A stretch of 50,567 nucleotides of DNA, from contig NZ_JSBN01000071.1 of NCBI RefSeq assembly GCF_000797515.1, forward strand, positions 1-50,567, in the 5' to 3' direction. The DNA is from Sphingomonas sp. Ant H11. Lineage in GTDB: Bacteria; Pseudomonadota; Alphaproteobacteria; Sphingomonadales; Sphingomonadaceae. The translations under genes and the position numbers were made by a program. Below are positions 44,035 through 50,567 of this stretch, in pieces (the stretch's first letter is position 1; every line of letters starts with the position of its first letter). The notes beneath the pieces were generated by a model. It did no database searches. It saw only the letters and a program-made list of their open reading frames with translations, and was not told the DNA's origin.

Positions 44035-44235
44035 ATGTTTGCCCCAGCACCTTGGCTGTCGCCCAAACGCTACCTCCTGTGCAGCCGTGAAAATGCGCAC
44101 CGCGTTGCATCCCGGCTTTTTGATGCGCAGCCTGGCCGCGTCAGCATCGTTCGTACCGGAAATCCGTTGCAACCATTTCACGTCTCAACTTCGCCATCGC
44201 GCGATGCACATGTCGAGGTTGAGATCGTGTCATGA
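44035..44235 (+). CDS. Small hypothetical protein
   Basis: A 66-residue protein, MFAPAPWLSPKRYLLCSREN, then AHRVASRLFDAQPGRVSIVR and a short acidic end. AAAGGA lies 6 bases before the ATG, and the stop overlaps the start of the nuclease gene (ATGA), so translation is coupled. No family recognised. No signal peptide or membrane segment. Confidence 0.65.
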   Translation: MFAPAPWLSPKRYLLCSRENAHRVASRLFDAQPGRVSIVRTGNPLQPFHVSTSPSRDAHVEVEIVS

Positions 44236-44747
44236 TGCGAGCGATGGTTCTCGCCGCGCTCGTCTTTGCCTGCTGCGGGGCGTCGGCCCAAGTGGCCGCT
44301 GACCAGAGCTTCAACGCCAAAGCGCGCGCGCTAGACGGCGACACCGTCGCTGTCGACTTCCGTCTTCTCGGCGTCGACGCCTTCGAACGCCGCCAGCAGT
44401 GCGAACGCCGCGGTGACTGCTGGCAGTGCGGAAAGGCGGCGCAGGACTTCGTCGCGAACTTGCTTCGTTCGAAGACGGCCGAAATCAGACTCACCTCATC
44501 AAGCACATACGGCCGCCCTGTGGCCACGGTGACCGTCGAAGGCAGCGACCTTGGAGAACGCCTGATTCGTGCCGGGCTCGCCGTCCCCGAGGCCCAATAT
44601 CTTCGCAGTCCCCGCCGTGCCGCACGCTACGCCGCCGCCTTTTCCCAAGCCAAAGATGCAAGGGCAGGGGCTTTAGCCGGACACTGGATCGAGCCTTCCA
44701 ATTGGCGGCGTGGAGAGCGTCTTCAGTGCGAGCGCCGATCAGATTGA
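44232..44747 (+). CDS. Secreted staphylococcal-nuclease-type (thermonuclease) protein
   Basis: A 171-residue protein with an N-terminal signal peptide (residues 1-22, MRAMVLAALVFACCGASAQV) and an SNase-like fold. The Ca-site Asp residues are in ALDGDTVAVD; Arg44 and Glu52 (FRLLGVDAFE) and Arg95 (TYGRPVATV) match the catalytic Arg-Glu-Arg of the family. Four Cys (QCERRGDCWQC) may form disulfides. Likely periplasmic. Plasmid-borne exported nucleases of this type are common; degrading incoming or stray DNA is a guess. Translationally coupled to the preceding small gene. Confidence 0.85.
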   Translation: MMRAMVLAALVFACCGASAQVAADQSFNAKARALDGDTVAVDFRLLGVDAFERRQQCERRGDCWQCGKAAQDFVANLLRSKTAEIRLTSSSTYGRPVATVTVEGSDLGERLIRAGLAVPEAQYLRSPRRAARYAAAFSQAKDARAGALAGHWIEPSNWRRGERLQCERRSD

Positions 44748-44762
44748 CCTGTCCGTCTGACC

Positions 44763-45251
44763 TCACGCCGTCAGCGAGGGATCGGCCCACCAGGAAGGCC
44801 CCTGTTCAAACTCGGCGTCGAGCTTGACCAACGGTCCGTCGGGAGCGTCCGCCACATAAGGCTTGGCGAGCGGCATGCACCGACCCTTCATCCGTCGAAT
44901 TTCGCCCGCCACGCGTCCACGACGCTCCAGCAGATCTTCCAGCCATTCGAGGTCGTCGAGCATGTCGACCACACCCCGACCCGCAAGACAGAAATAGATA
45001 CAGCGCTGGAAATCGTCCGCGCCGTCATTGGCGAGTATCTCGGCGAGCTTTCGCTTGGCCGCTAGGTCGCCCTCGTGCGTCCAGGCGATCGCCTCACGAA
45101 GCTCACGAACCGAGTAATAGGCATCCTCAACGTCCATGCCGATGGCTGCGTTCGCGATCATGCGACGTGTCGGCCGGTTGTCGGCATCCAAGGCGGCGTC
45201 TCGCAGCGTGATGTCGAGATCAAATCGATCGTGAAAAACGGTCTTCTTCAT
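44763..45251 (-). CDS. Hypothetical protein
   Basis: A 162-residue soluble helical protein from the ATG at 45251 (GGAGA 6 bases upstream), MKKTVFHDRFDLDITLRDAA. Notable segments are DVEDAYYSVRELREAIAWTH and FQRCIYFCLAGRGVVDMLDD. It is the only minus-strand gene in the run 39.8-49.9 kb and overlaps no neighbour; the next plus-strand gene starts divergently 82 bases away. The frame is open far upstream but that part lies over the dpdA-like gene and was not used. Function unknown. Confidence 0.7.
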   Translation of the reverse strand: MKKTVFHDRFDLDITLRDAALDADNRPTRRMIANAAIGMDVEDAYYSVRELREAIAWTHEGDLAAKRKLAEILANDGADDFQRCIYFCLAGRGVVDMLDDLEWLEDLLERRGRVAGEIRRMKGRCMPLAKPYVADAPDGPLVKLDAEFEQGPSWWADPSLTA

Positions 45252-45332
45252 CGCAAGTCTCCAGCGAGCGGGAACGTAACATGAACACGTGCGGCGGTCA
45301 AGCGCATGACTGCTCACCTCCGGAGGGCCATC

Positions 45333-46342
45333 ATGCCGATCGACATCATCGTTGGGCTTCCGCATCTCCGCGAGGGTCCCATCCTCCAGCGCGCCCGGGC
45401 GCTGCGGACCACCGCTCTCATTTCGGCCAACGGCCTCTCCCGCTGGGTTGCCAAAAGAGGTTGGCGTGAATGGAGCGGTTGGCGCACCGAACAGCTCGGC
45501 AACGCGGGCGACCTTGCCGGTCTCTGTCTCGATTCTGCCGGCTTTGTCGCTGCCTCGCGCTACGGTGGTTTCCCATGGACGCTGGCCGACTATGTCGCTC
45601 TTGCAGCGGCGCACCCCTTCCAATGGTGGGCAAGCGCTGACTATTGCGTCGAGCACGAAATCGCCGCCGATCGCGAAGAAGTGACGGATCGCTTGTCGCG
45701 CACCATCCGCGCCAATCGCGACTGCTGGCGGCTTGCCAGCGACCACGGCATCGCCGAAAGCATGATGCCGGTCATTCAAGGCCGCACTCCGACCGACTAT
45801 GAGCGCTGTGCCGACGCGCTGAGCGGGTTGTTTCGCCCGGGAGCGCTGCTGGGCGTCGGCAGCATGTGCCGACGCGATATCCATGGTCCCGAAGGCCTGA
45901 TCGCGGTGATCGACCACCTTGATCGCGTCCTGCCAGCAGGAATCCGGCTGCATGCATTTGGGGTCAAAGGGACTGCGCTCCCGTTTTTGCTTCCCTATCG
46001 CCACCGCGTCGCATCGATCGACAGCCAGGCTTACGGCGTCGGCGCGCGGCGCGCAGCGTTGCGCGGTGGCACCAGCAAGACCGACGCGTTCGTCGCCAAT
46101 CATCTCGAGCAATGGGTCGATGCGCAGCGCGCTCGGTTGAAAGAGGGGCCTCGCCAGCTTCCTCAGATCCGGCCAGCCCGCCTCAGCCCGCTACCCGTCG
46201 ACCGTGGGAGGCGGCCATCGCTCAAGCGCGCGCTGAAATCCGGGACCTGATCGAAGCTGGAGAGCTCGACCATGACGAGCTGACTGCGCCGTGGATCGAG
46301 CAATGGGCGGCTGACATCTACCGGGACCTTCTCGCCGGCTGA
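45333..46342 (+). pseudogene. DpdA-like deazapurine DNA-modification transglycosylase, one frameshift
   Basis: TGT-fold protein, 336 residues when corrected. The start is the ATG at 45333 with GGAGG 6 bases upstream (MPIDIIVGLPHLREGPILQR). Fold motifs are LCLDSAGF (the Asp region of TGT enzymes), SMMPVIQGRTPTDYERCADA, LLGVGSMCRRDIHGPEGL and RLHAFGVKG. The frame breaks at GGGG near 46147. Adding one G gives RLKEGASPASSDPASPPQPA and WEAAIAQARAEIRDLIEAGE to a stop at 46342. DpdA proteins insert preQ0-type bases into DNA. No preQ0 synthesis genes are in the window, so the host pool would be used. Confidence 0.75.
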
Positions 46343-46415
46343 GAGGGAAGGGGGGCTTTGAGGTCCGATCAGGGAGTGGTCGAAGCTGCTCTCTTGCGCC
46401 GAGGAGCTGCCCGCG

Positions 46416-46777
46416 ATGGCCAACACTTTCTACCAAGATCACCATGTCCACCCGCTGATGGGCGCAACCCGGTGAGTCCGCGGTCGACCAAGGCCGAGGT
46501 GCGCAATCCGGTCCTGGCTTTACCAGCCGTGGCGCGTTTGCGGGCGCTCAGTCCCGAGGCGCGTCAGGCGCTCCGGGACATACTGCTCGACATCCATCGC
46601 GACGCCCGCGTGCGCGCAGAGAGTAGCTGGCGAAGCGGAAAGCCACCGATCGCAGCCTATTGGGCCGCCTGCGGCGTCTACGCCGGCCACATCGCGCGCT
46701 CGATCGGCCCGGACTCACACCCGCGGCTTCGTGCGAACCGGTCAACAGCATCCCAAGAGGAGATCACACCATGTTGA
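46416..46777 (+). pseudogene. Small conserved protein, probably frameshifted near its start
   Basis: The ATG at 46416 (GAGGAG 9 bases upstream) opens MANTFYQDHHVHPLMGATR and stops at once; the overlapping frame continues from a GTG at 46472 with VSPRSTKAEVRNPVLALPAV, ARLRALSPEARQALRDILLD and PIAAYWAACGVYAGHIARS. One extra G in CCCGGTG joins them into a 120-residue protein. The core helix-rich part (LSPEARQALRDILLDIHRD) is clearly coding. Function unknown. It overlaps the next gene by 7 bases, in the same run as the DpdA-like gene. Confidence 0.6.
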
Positions 46778-47265
46778 TCGAACTGCACAAGCTCAGGATC
46801 ATCAAGGCCCTCTCGGAAGAGACGCCATGCTACACCGCAGAGATATGGATAGACGGTGCGCTCGCCTTCCACGCGAGTAATCGCGGCCATGGCGGCGCGG
46901 ACGACTATCGCCAGGTCAGCGCGATCACCGAGGCCGAGGTCAATAGCTGGCTCAGGGTCAACCGACCGACGCGCTCGTTCCACGGCATGTCGTTTGAGCC
47001 GGATCTCGAACACGAGATAGCGCGCCTGATGGACGAAGTCGAGCATCTCGGGCTGCTTCGGCGGCGCAAGCGCACCAACGTCATCACGATCGAGGACGGG
47101 GAGGTCTATACCTATCCGTTGAAAGGCCGGCCCGCGGCAACGCTCATCGCTGCAATACGGGCCAAAAAACCGGACATCGAGATCGTAAACGAGACCGGCG
47201 AGGCCGGTCTTGCACGGGCCGTGCGGGTCCTGCTGGCAAAGGCATCGGATCACCAAGAAGGGTGA
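46771..47265 (+). CDS. Conserved hypothetical protein
   Basis: A 164-residue soluble protein from the ATG at 46771 (GAGGAG 9 bases upstream), MLIELHKLRIIKALSEETPC. Other segments are AEIWIDGALAFHASNRGHGG, EPDLEHEIARLMDEVEHLGL and PAATLIAAIRAKKPDIEIVN. The layout (beta-rich start, helical end) recurs in plasmid proteins near anti-restriction genes, but I can assign no function. It overlaps the preceding gene by 7 bases, indicating one transcript. Confidence 0.7.
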   Translation: MLIELHKLRIIKALSEETPCYTAEIWIDGALAFHASNRGHGGADDYRQVSAITEAEVNSWLRVNRPTRSFHGMSFEPDLEHEIARLMDEVEHLGLLRRRKRTNVITIEDGEVYTYPLKGRPAATLIAAIRAKKPDIEIVNETGEAGLARAVRVLLAKASDHQEG

Positions 47266-47371
47266 CGCGCGCTCTGCCGGACGCTCCTGGCCGATGGCCA
47301 GCGATCGATTGAAAAGGGGAGGGGGAGGGGCCGGGCGAGCGGATTTGCGCTCGAGACCGGAGGCCCACCCC

Positions 47372-48016
47372 ATGCACTATGATGTCGCAATGCGTCACCA
47401 ACAGGCGCTTGATCCCAGCGCACTGACCACCATCGCCGCCGCGCTCCACGCGATTGATGCGGCCATCACCGACTGCCGCAACGCCGGCAAGGACAGTGAA
47501 ACGGACCCGGCCGTTATCCTTCTCGCACGCCACCTGGGCGGCGTCTGCGCTCGCGCTGCAGACGACACGATCCTGCGCCGGACCTGTATTGACCAGATCG
47601 CAAAGATCCGCCGGCATCCCGTTTTGCGCACGCTCGCTTATCGCGGCGTCGGCTATGACGAGGCAGCCAAGCGCGTCTTTCATGCAGAAGGCCGGGCTGC
47701 GATGCGCCGCCTCGCCGAGGCCTTGGAACTAGACGAGCGCAGCTTCGACATTCGCTCGAACAAAGCCGGACCTGCCGTCTCTGGCGAGATCACGCTGCAC
47801 GGCGAGGAAGTCTGGGTCCGGCTTTCGCTCGGTTGCATGGGGCCGGATACCGAAGTTGCCTTCCGCCAGGTACGCGGTCGCGACGATCACTGCGGTGACC
47901 GCAATCGGTGGGCATCCATCAACGAGCTGCTGGCACCCGACCGCTTCGCCGCACGTCTTCGGCGCGAATTGCGCCTGGCCGCCCCAACTAGCCAATCGGC
48001 GCGGCTCTTCGCCTGA
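47372..48016 (+). CDS. Hypothetical protein
   Basis: A 214-residue soluble protein from the ATG at 47372 with GGAGG 8 bases upstream, MHYDVAMRHQQALDPSALTT. The N-terminal half is helical (AALHAIDAAITDCRNAGKDS, VCARAADDTILRRTCIDQI). The C-terminal half looks beta-rich (GEITLHGEEVWVRLSLGCMG) and ends RWASINELLAPDRFAARLRR. No family recognised. It lies 22 bases before the PAPS-reductase-like gene and probably belongs to the same operon. Confidence 0.65.
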   Translation: MHYDVAMRHQQALDPSALTTIAAALHAIDAAITDCRNAGKDSETDPAVILLARHLGGVCARAADDTILRRTCIDQIAKIRRHPVLRTLAYRGVGYDEAAKRVFHAEGRAAMRRLAEALELDERSFDIRSNKAGPAVSGEITLHGEEVWVRLSLGCMGPDTEVAFRQVRGRDDHCGDRNRWASINELLAPDRFAARLRRELRLAAPTSQSARLFA

Positions 48017-48038
48017 TCCCCACCGCAGGAGCATTACG

Positions 48039-49190
48039 ATGGCCGTTTATCAGTCCGTACCGGCCTGCCCGGCTGTGCCGCCGATCCTTTCTGCGATGCC
48101 CAATCTGGCAAACGACTCGGAGATCATCGGTGCGATCCGCGCTGGCGCCCGGATCGTCTTCAATGTTTCAGGCGGCAAGGATTCCAGTGCGGCCATGTTC
48201 GCGGTCAATCTCTACCTTGACCTTCTCGGGCATCCGCGCGCGCGACGCATGGCTATTCACGCCGATCTAGGCCGGGCCGAATGGGCATCTACACCCGCAA
48301 CGGTGGCGCACATCGCCGCGCTCGCGGGCATGCCGCTCACCGTTGTTCGACGGGCGGCCGGCGACCTCGTCGACCGCTGGATCCAGCGCTTCGAAAACGC
48401 CAAGCGGCGCTATGAAGCGCTGGAAACCTATAACCTTATAGGCCCCTGGTCTTCGGCCTCACTTCGGTTCTGCCAGTCGGAGATGAAGGCGGCAGTCATC
48501 GGCCCGGCGGTGGCGCGGATGTTTCCCGGTGAACGCATCATCTCGGTGCTCGGTCTTCGCCGCGACGAGAGTCACAACCGCTCCGCGATACCCGTCGCCA
48601 AGGCAGATCACCGTCATGCCAAGGCCGGAAACCGCCAGGGGACGATCATGTCGCTCTGGCATCCGCTCGCCGACTGGACGGCCGGCGACGTGTTCCGCGC
48701 GCACCAGCTCCTCGGCATCCCGCTGCACGAGGCGTATACCGAGTGGGGCTCGACCCGCTTGTCATGCCGATACTGCATATTTGCCTCGCTCCACGACCTC
48801 CAGGCTTCAACCGCAGCGCCGCCGAATGGCGAAATCTACCGCGAGCTGGTTGGCATCGAGGCACGCTCGACCTTCCCGTTCCAACCGACACGATGGCTGG
48901 CCGACGTCGCACCGCACCTGCTCGGTCGCGCCCTTCACTCAGACATAGTCCGCGCCAAGGCCGACCAGGCGGAGCGTCGGCGCATCGAGGCCGCAATGCC
49001 GGCGGGCCTGCGCTATGTTGCCGGCTGGCCGCCACGCCTTCCGACACGCCCCGAGGCCGAGGACATCGCAGCGGCACGGCGCCCGATCCTTGCGCGCCAC
49101 CGTCTCGAAGATCGCTATTCGTCAGTTACCACCATTTTGGACCGATTCTCAGAATTGATGGCGATTGGCGCCCGAAAGCGCGCCGCTTGA
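48039..49190 (+). CDS. PAPS-reductase-family ATP pyrophosphatase (DndC-like)
   Basis: A 383-residue protein from the ATG at 48039 (AGGAG 8 bases upstream). It shows the PP-loop SGGKDSS (residues 44-50; IVFNVSGGKDSSAAM), AIHADLGRAEW, RFCQSEMKAAVIGPAVARMF, ISVLGLRRDESHNRS, LWHPLADWTAGDVF and SCRYCIFASL. Two separated Cys groups could hold a metal cluster, as in DndC, but sulfate-assimilation PAPS reductase is unlikely because no cys genes are present. With a DpdA-like gene 1.7 kb upstream, a role in nucleic-acid modification is plausible. Intact. Confidence 0.85.
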   Translation: MAVYQSVPACPAVPPILSAMPNLANDSEIIGAIRAGARIVFNVSGGKDSSAAMFAVNLYLDLLGHPRARRMAIHADLGRAEWASTPATVAHIAALAGMPLTVVRRAAGDLVDRWIQRFENAKRRYEALETYNLIGPWSSASLRFCQSEMKAAVIGPAVARMFPGERIISVLGLRRDESHNRSAIPVAKADHRHAKAGNRQGTIMSLWHPLADWTAGDVFRAHQLLGIPLHEAYTEWGSTRLSCRYCIFASLHDLQASTAAPPNGEIYRELVGIEARSTFPFQPTRWLADVAPHLLGRALHSDIVRAKADQAERRRIEAAMPAGLRYVAGWPPRLPTRPEAEDIAAARRPILARHRLEDRYSSVTTILDRFSELMAIGARKRAA

Positions 49191-49510
49191 TCAGATTCAC
49201 GGCGAAAATCCGCCGCTTCGAAATCTCGGCATCGATTGATCCCGTTGCCCCGCTTGGCTGGCGCTTCTGGACGCTTGCCGGTTTCCCTGGCGATCCGGTC
49301 GAGCCACGGCCCTATGGCGGCTCGCGCTGCCTGCCGCTCGCGATCGTCGACATCGCGGGCCAGCCTCGTTGGCTCTGCGCGATGGAGTTGGACCGCTCGC
49401 TCTGGCTCTTCGGCAGCCACGATCTTTTCCCCTGCACGGAACAGGGCGGGGCCGACGCATTCGCTCAAGCCATCATCGATCAGCTTAGGCACCAGGCCAG
49501 GCTGCTCTGA
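49187..49510 (+). CDS. Small hypothetical protein
   Basis: A 107-residue protein with a TTG start overlapping the upstream stop (TTGA). The middle, LGWRFWTLAGFPGDPVEPRP then LPLAIVDIAGQPRWLCAMEL and RSLWLFGSHDLFPCTEQGG, looks like a compact beta-rich domain. The start is uncertain since no good ribosome site is visible, but coupling to the preceding gene would explain this. No family recognised. Confidence 0.55.
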   Translation: MIRFTAKIRRFEISASIDPVAPLGWRFWTLAGFPGDPVEPRPYGGSRCLPLAIVDIAGQPRWLCAMELDRSLWLFGSHDLFPCTEQGGADAFAQAIIDQLRHQARLL

Positions 49511-49524
49511 CAGGGACCCCAATC

Positions 49525-49715
49525 ATGGAAACCACCCGCAGCCTGTGCTGGCGGGAACGTCGCGCCCCACGCCCTTCACCTTTCTCATGATCGAGCTTGC
49601 CTCTGGCGAAGGGTGCGAGGGCGTGGCGGAGGCCGCGCGCCGGCTCGAGTTGGCGACGGGCGACATCCAGGGCGCCGCCGAGGCCATCCAACGCGCGGGA
49701 TCGCCCGCGCGCTGA
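49525..49715 (+). pseudogene. Small helical protein, probably frameshifted
   Basis: The ATG at 49525 gives only 21 residues (METTRSLCWRERRAPRPSPF) and stops at 49590. A second frame, from an ATG at 49587, reads MIELASGEGCEGVAEAARRL then ELATGDIQGAAEAIQRAGSP to 49715. Upstream that second frame reads SRPTPFTFLMIELASGEG, a natural join, so a single missing base near 49550-49560 is likely. The restored ~63-residue protein has a UBA-like three-helix pattern. Function unknown. Confidence 0.4.
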
Positions 49716-49735
49716 CAAGAGGAGGGGGGCTGAAG

Positions 49736-49754
49736 AGGCGGCGATTTGCCGCCT
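49736..49754 (+). terminator. Short hairpin before the truncated PAPS-like gene
   Basis: AGGCGGC-gattt-GCCGCCT followed by TTC: a 7-base GC stem with a 5-base loop and a minimal T run, just after the preceding small gene. Probable weak terminator. Confidence 0.45.
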
Positions 49755-49774
49755 TTCAAGCCCGAGGCCTCCCA

Positions 49775-49912
49775 ATGTCTGTCCTGACTCCCCACCGACC
49801 CGCCGATTTGCCGAGGCAGCCCGACAGGCTCCTGGCTGGCGCACCGGCGCCGATCGTCCTCGCCTATGGCATCGGCGTCGATTCCACCGCGCTGTCTGTG
49901 GAGAATCGATAA
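49775..49912 (+). pseudogene. Truncated second PP-loop (PAPS-reductase-like) protein
   Basis: 45 residues: MSVLTPHRPADLPRQPDRLL, then APAPIVLAYGIGVDSTALSV and a stop. The AYGIGVDSTAL segment is a PP-loop (variant G-x-G-x-DST) that normally opens a ~300-residue ATP-pyrophosphatase protein; everything after it is missing. The break coincides with GAGAATCGATAA at 49901-49912, which recurs at 50010-50021, so the gene was cut by an insertion or deletion rather than by a point mutation. GAGG lies 7 bases upstream of the ATG. Confidence 0.7.
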
Positions 49913-50021
49913 GCGCATATGACGTTGACGGTTGCGGGCGGCGTCCGGCGACCGTCGAGAACCATTAATCTCATTCGCAGAATCGGTTCTCGATTCGCCG
50001 GCGGCTTCCGAGAATCGATAA
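49901..50021. repeat. Array of degenerate GAGAAYCRATAA-like repeats at a breakpoint
   Basis: GAGAATCGATAA occurs at 49901-49912 and 50010-50021. A variant, GAGAACCATTAA, is at 49957-49968, and AGAATCGGTTCTCGATTC follows at about 49980. This non-coding, lower-GC stretch separates the cut PP-loop gene from the helicase gene. Repeated short sites at an element end are typical of transposase- or recombinase-binding ends, but I recognise no known family. Confidence 0.5.
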
Positions 50022-50038
50022 ATGATTCCACCCCCAGA

Positions 50039-50567
50039 TTACTCGATGCTGTAGCCGAGCGCGCGATATCCGGCCTGGCGCTTGGCGGCCATGCGCGAGA
50101 GCATCGGGACCGCATCGTCGATATAGTCATAGACGAGCACGTCAGTTTTCCCCGCGTGCCGGCGATGCAGGCGCCCTACATACTGGGCGAGCGTCCCTTT
50201 CCAGGAGATCGGCATGGTCAGGAACAGCGTGTCGAGACGGTCGTCATCGAACCCTTCGCCGATGTAGCGGCCCGTTGCGAGAATAAGCCGCTCCTCGCTG
50301 TCAGGCACACGCAGTGCGGCGTCCGCTACCTTGCGTTCCGCCGCGCTCATTCCACCCCGCAACACCACGAGGTTCCGCACGAACCGGGATAACCGGCCCT
50401 GCAGATATTCGAGATGGTCCTTGCGCTCTGTCAGGATTACCGGCGACCGCTTCGCCTCCAAGGCACGCAGCACGTCATCGAAGATAAGATCGTTTCGGGC
50501 CACGTCCTGCGCCAGCGCGGCATAAACCGCCGGCATCGGCGGTCTGTCCATGATCGCGAGCGGCTGC
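50039..50567 (-). CDS. C-terminal part of a superfamily-2 helicase (TOTE-like), cut by the window edge
   Basis: The frame is open through the right edge of the window, so the start lies beyond it. The visible ~175 residues are a helicase C-terminal domain: KRSPVILTERKDHLEYLQGR, VVLRGGMSAAERKVADAALR, RLILATGRYIGEGFDDDRLD, TLFLTMPISWKGTLAQYVGR and LHRRHAGKTDVLVYDYID. The 'ATGRYIGEGFDDxRLDTLFL' and 'QYxGRLHR' motifs match the helicase of TOTE conflict systems and related phage/plasmid restriction helicases. Which system it belongs to depends on genes outside the window. Confidence 0.8.
   Translation of the reverse strand, partial: QPLAIMDRPPMPAVYAALAQDVARNDLIFDDVLRALEAKRSPVILTERKDHLEYLQGRLSRFVRNLVVLRGGMSAAERKVADAALRVPDSEERLILATGRYIGEGFDDDRLDTLFLTMPISWKGTLAQYVGRLHRRHAGKTDVLVYDYIDDAVPMLSRMAAKRQAGYRALGYSIE

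Noticed and set aside
49901..50021. Short repeats near the right edge as a CRISPR array
   Set aside because: Units are only 12 bases, degenerate and irregularly spaced, and no cas gene is present.

Overview
The window is GC-rich mobile DNA from an alphaproteobacterium. The relaxase, coupling protein, DUF2840/TraF/DUF736 block, RPA-type replication initiator and trb genes are of the kind found on conjugative plasmids and integrative conjugative elements (ICEs) of Rhizobiales and Sphingomonadales; I cannot decide between these two orders. No rRNA, tRNA, CRISPR array or housekeeping operon is visible.

Layout, left to right. (1) 1-6144, minus strand: the trb type IV secretion operon trbB-C-D-E-J-K-L, running off the left edge. 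(2) 6145-13256: a cargo insert between the trb operon and the CopG/traG block. It holds small unknown genes, a divergent NRAMP transporter, a SLOG/DUF2493 protein, a HisE-like nucleotide pyrophosphohydrolase and a plus-strand operon of an FrmR/RcnR-type repressor, a membrane histidine kinase and a FixJ-type regulator. (3) 13257-22290, minus strand: CopG, traG coupling protein, relaxase, lytic transglycosylase, DUF736, TraF peptidase, DUF2840, ribbon-helix-helix protein, ParA, RPA replication initiator (with iteron-like repeats) and an AlpA-like regulator. Together these do DNA processing, partition and replication. (4) 22430-28762: regulators (DUF6499/DUF2285, XRE), a second DUF736, small membrane proteins, a HEPN-like protein, a second SLOG protein and a Toprim protein. 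(5) 28762-36016: a three-recombinase (RIT-type) element bounded by 90-bp perfect inverted repeats. It is flanked on both sides, pointing outward, by the C-terminal halves of two different strawberry-notch-like helicases. (6) 36119-39518: a dienelactone-hydrolase-like gene, then a two-gene minus-strand pair of a PLD-family nuclease and a membrane protein. (7) 39842-49912, mostly plus strand: ParB, ArdC anti-restriction protein, small conserved unknowns, an SNase-type nuclease, a DpdA-like transglycosylase, a PAPS-reductase-like protein and a truncated second one. (8) 50039-end: the C-terminal part of a helicase resembling those of TOTE conflict systems.

How it fits together: regions 1 and 3 form the backbone of one conjugative element. 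Region 7 looks like the maintenance and host-defence-evasion region of a second backbone. The recombinase trio sits exactly at the seam between them.

A strong technical signal runs through the window. At least ten conserved genes are broken by 1-base indels, almost all inside short homopolymer runs, and each becomes a normal full-length gene when the run is changed by one base. Sequencing or assembly error is the simplest explanation; real decay is the alternative. I mark these genes as pseudogenes in form only.
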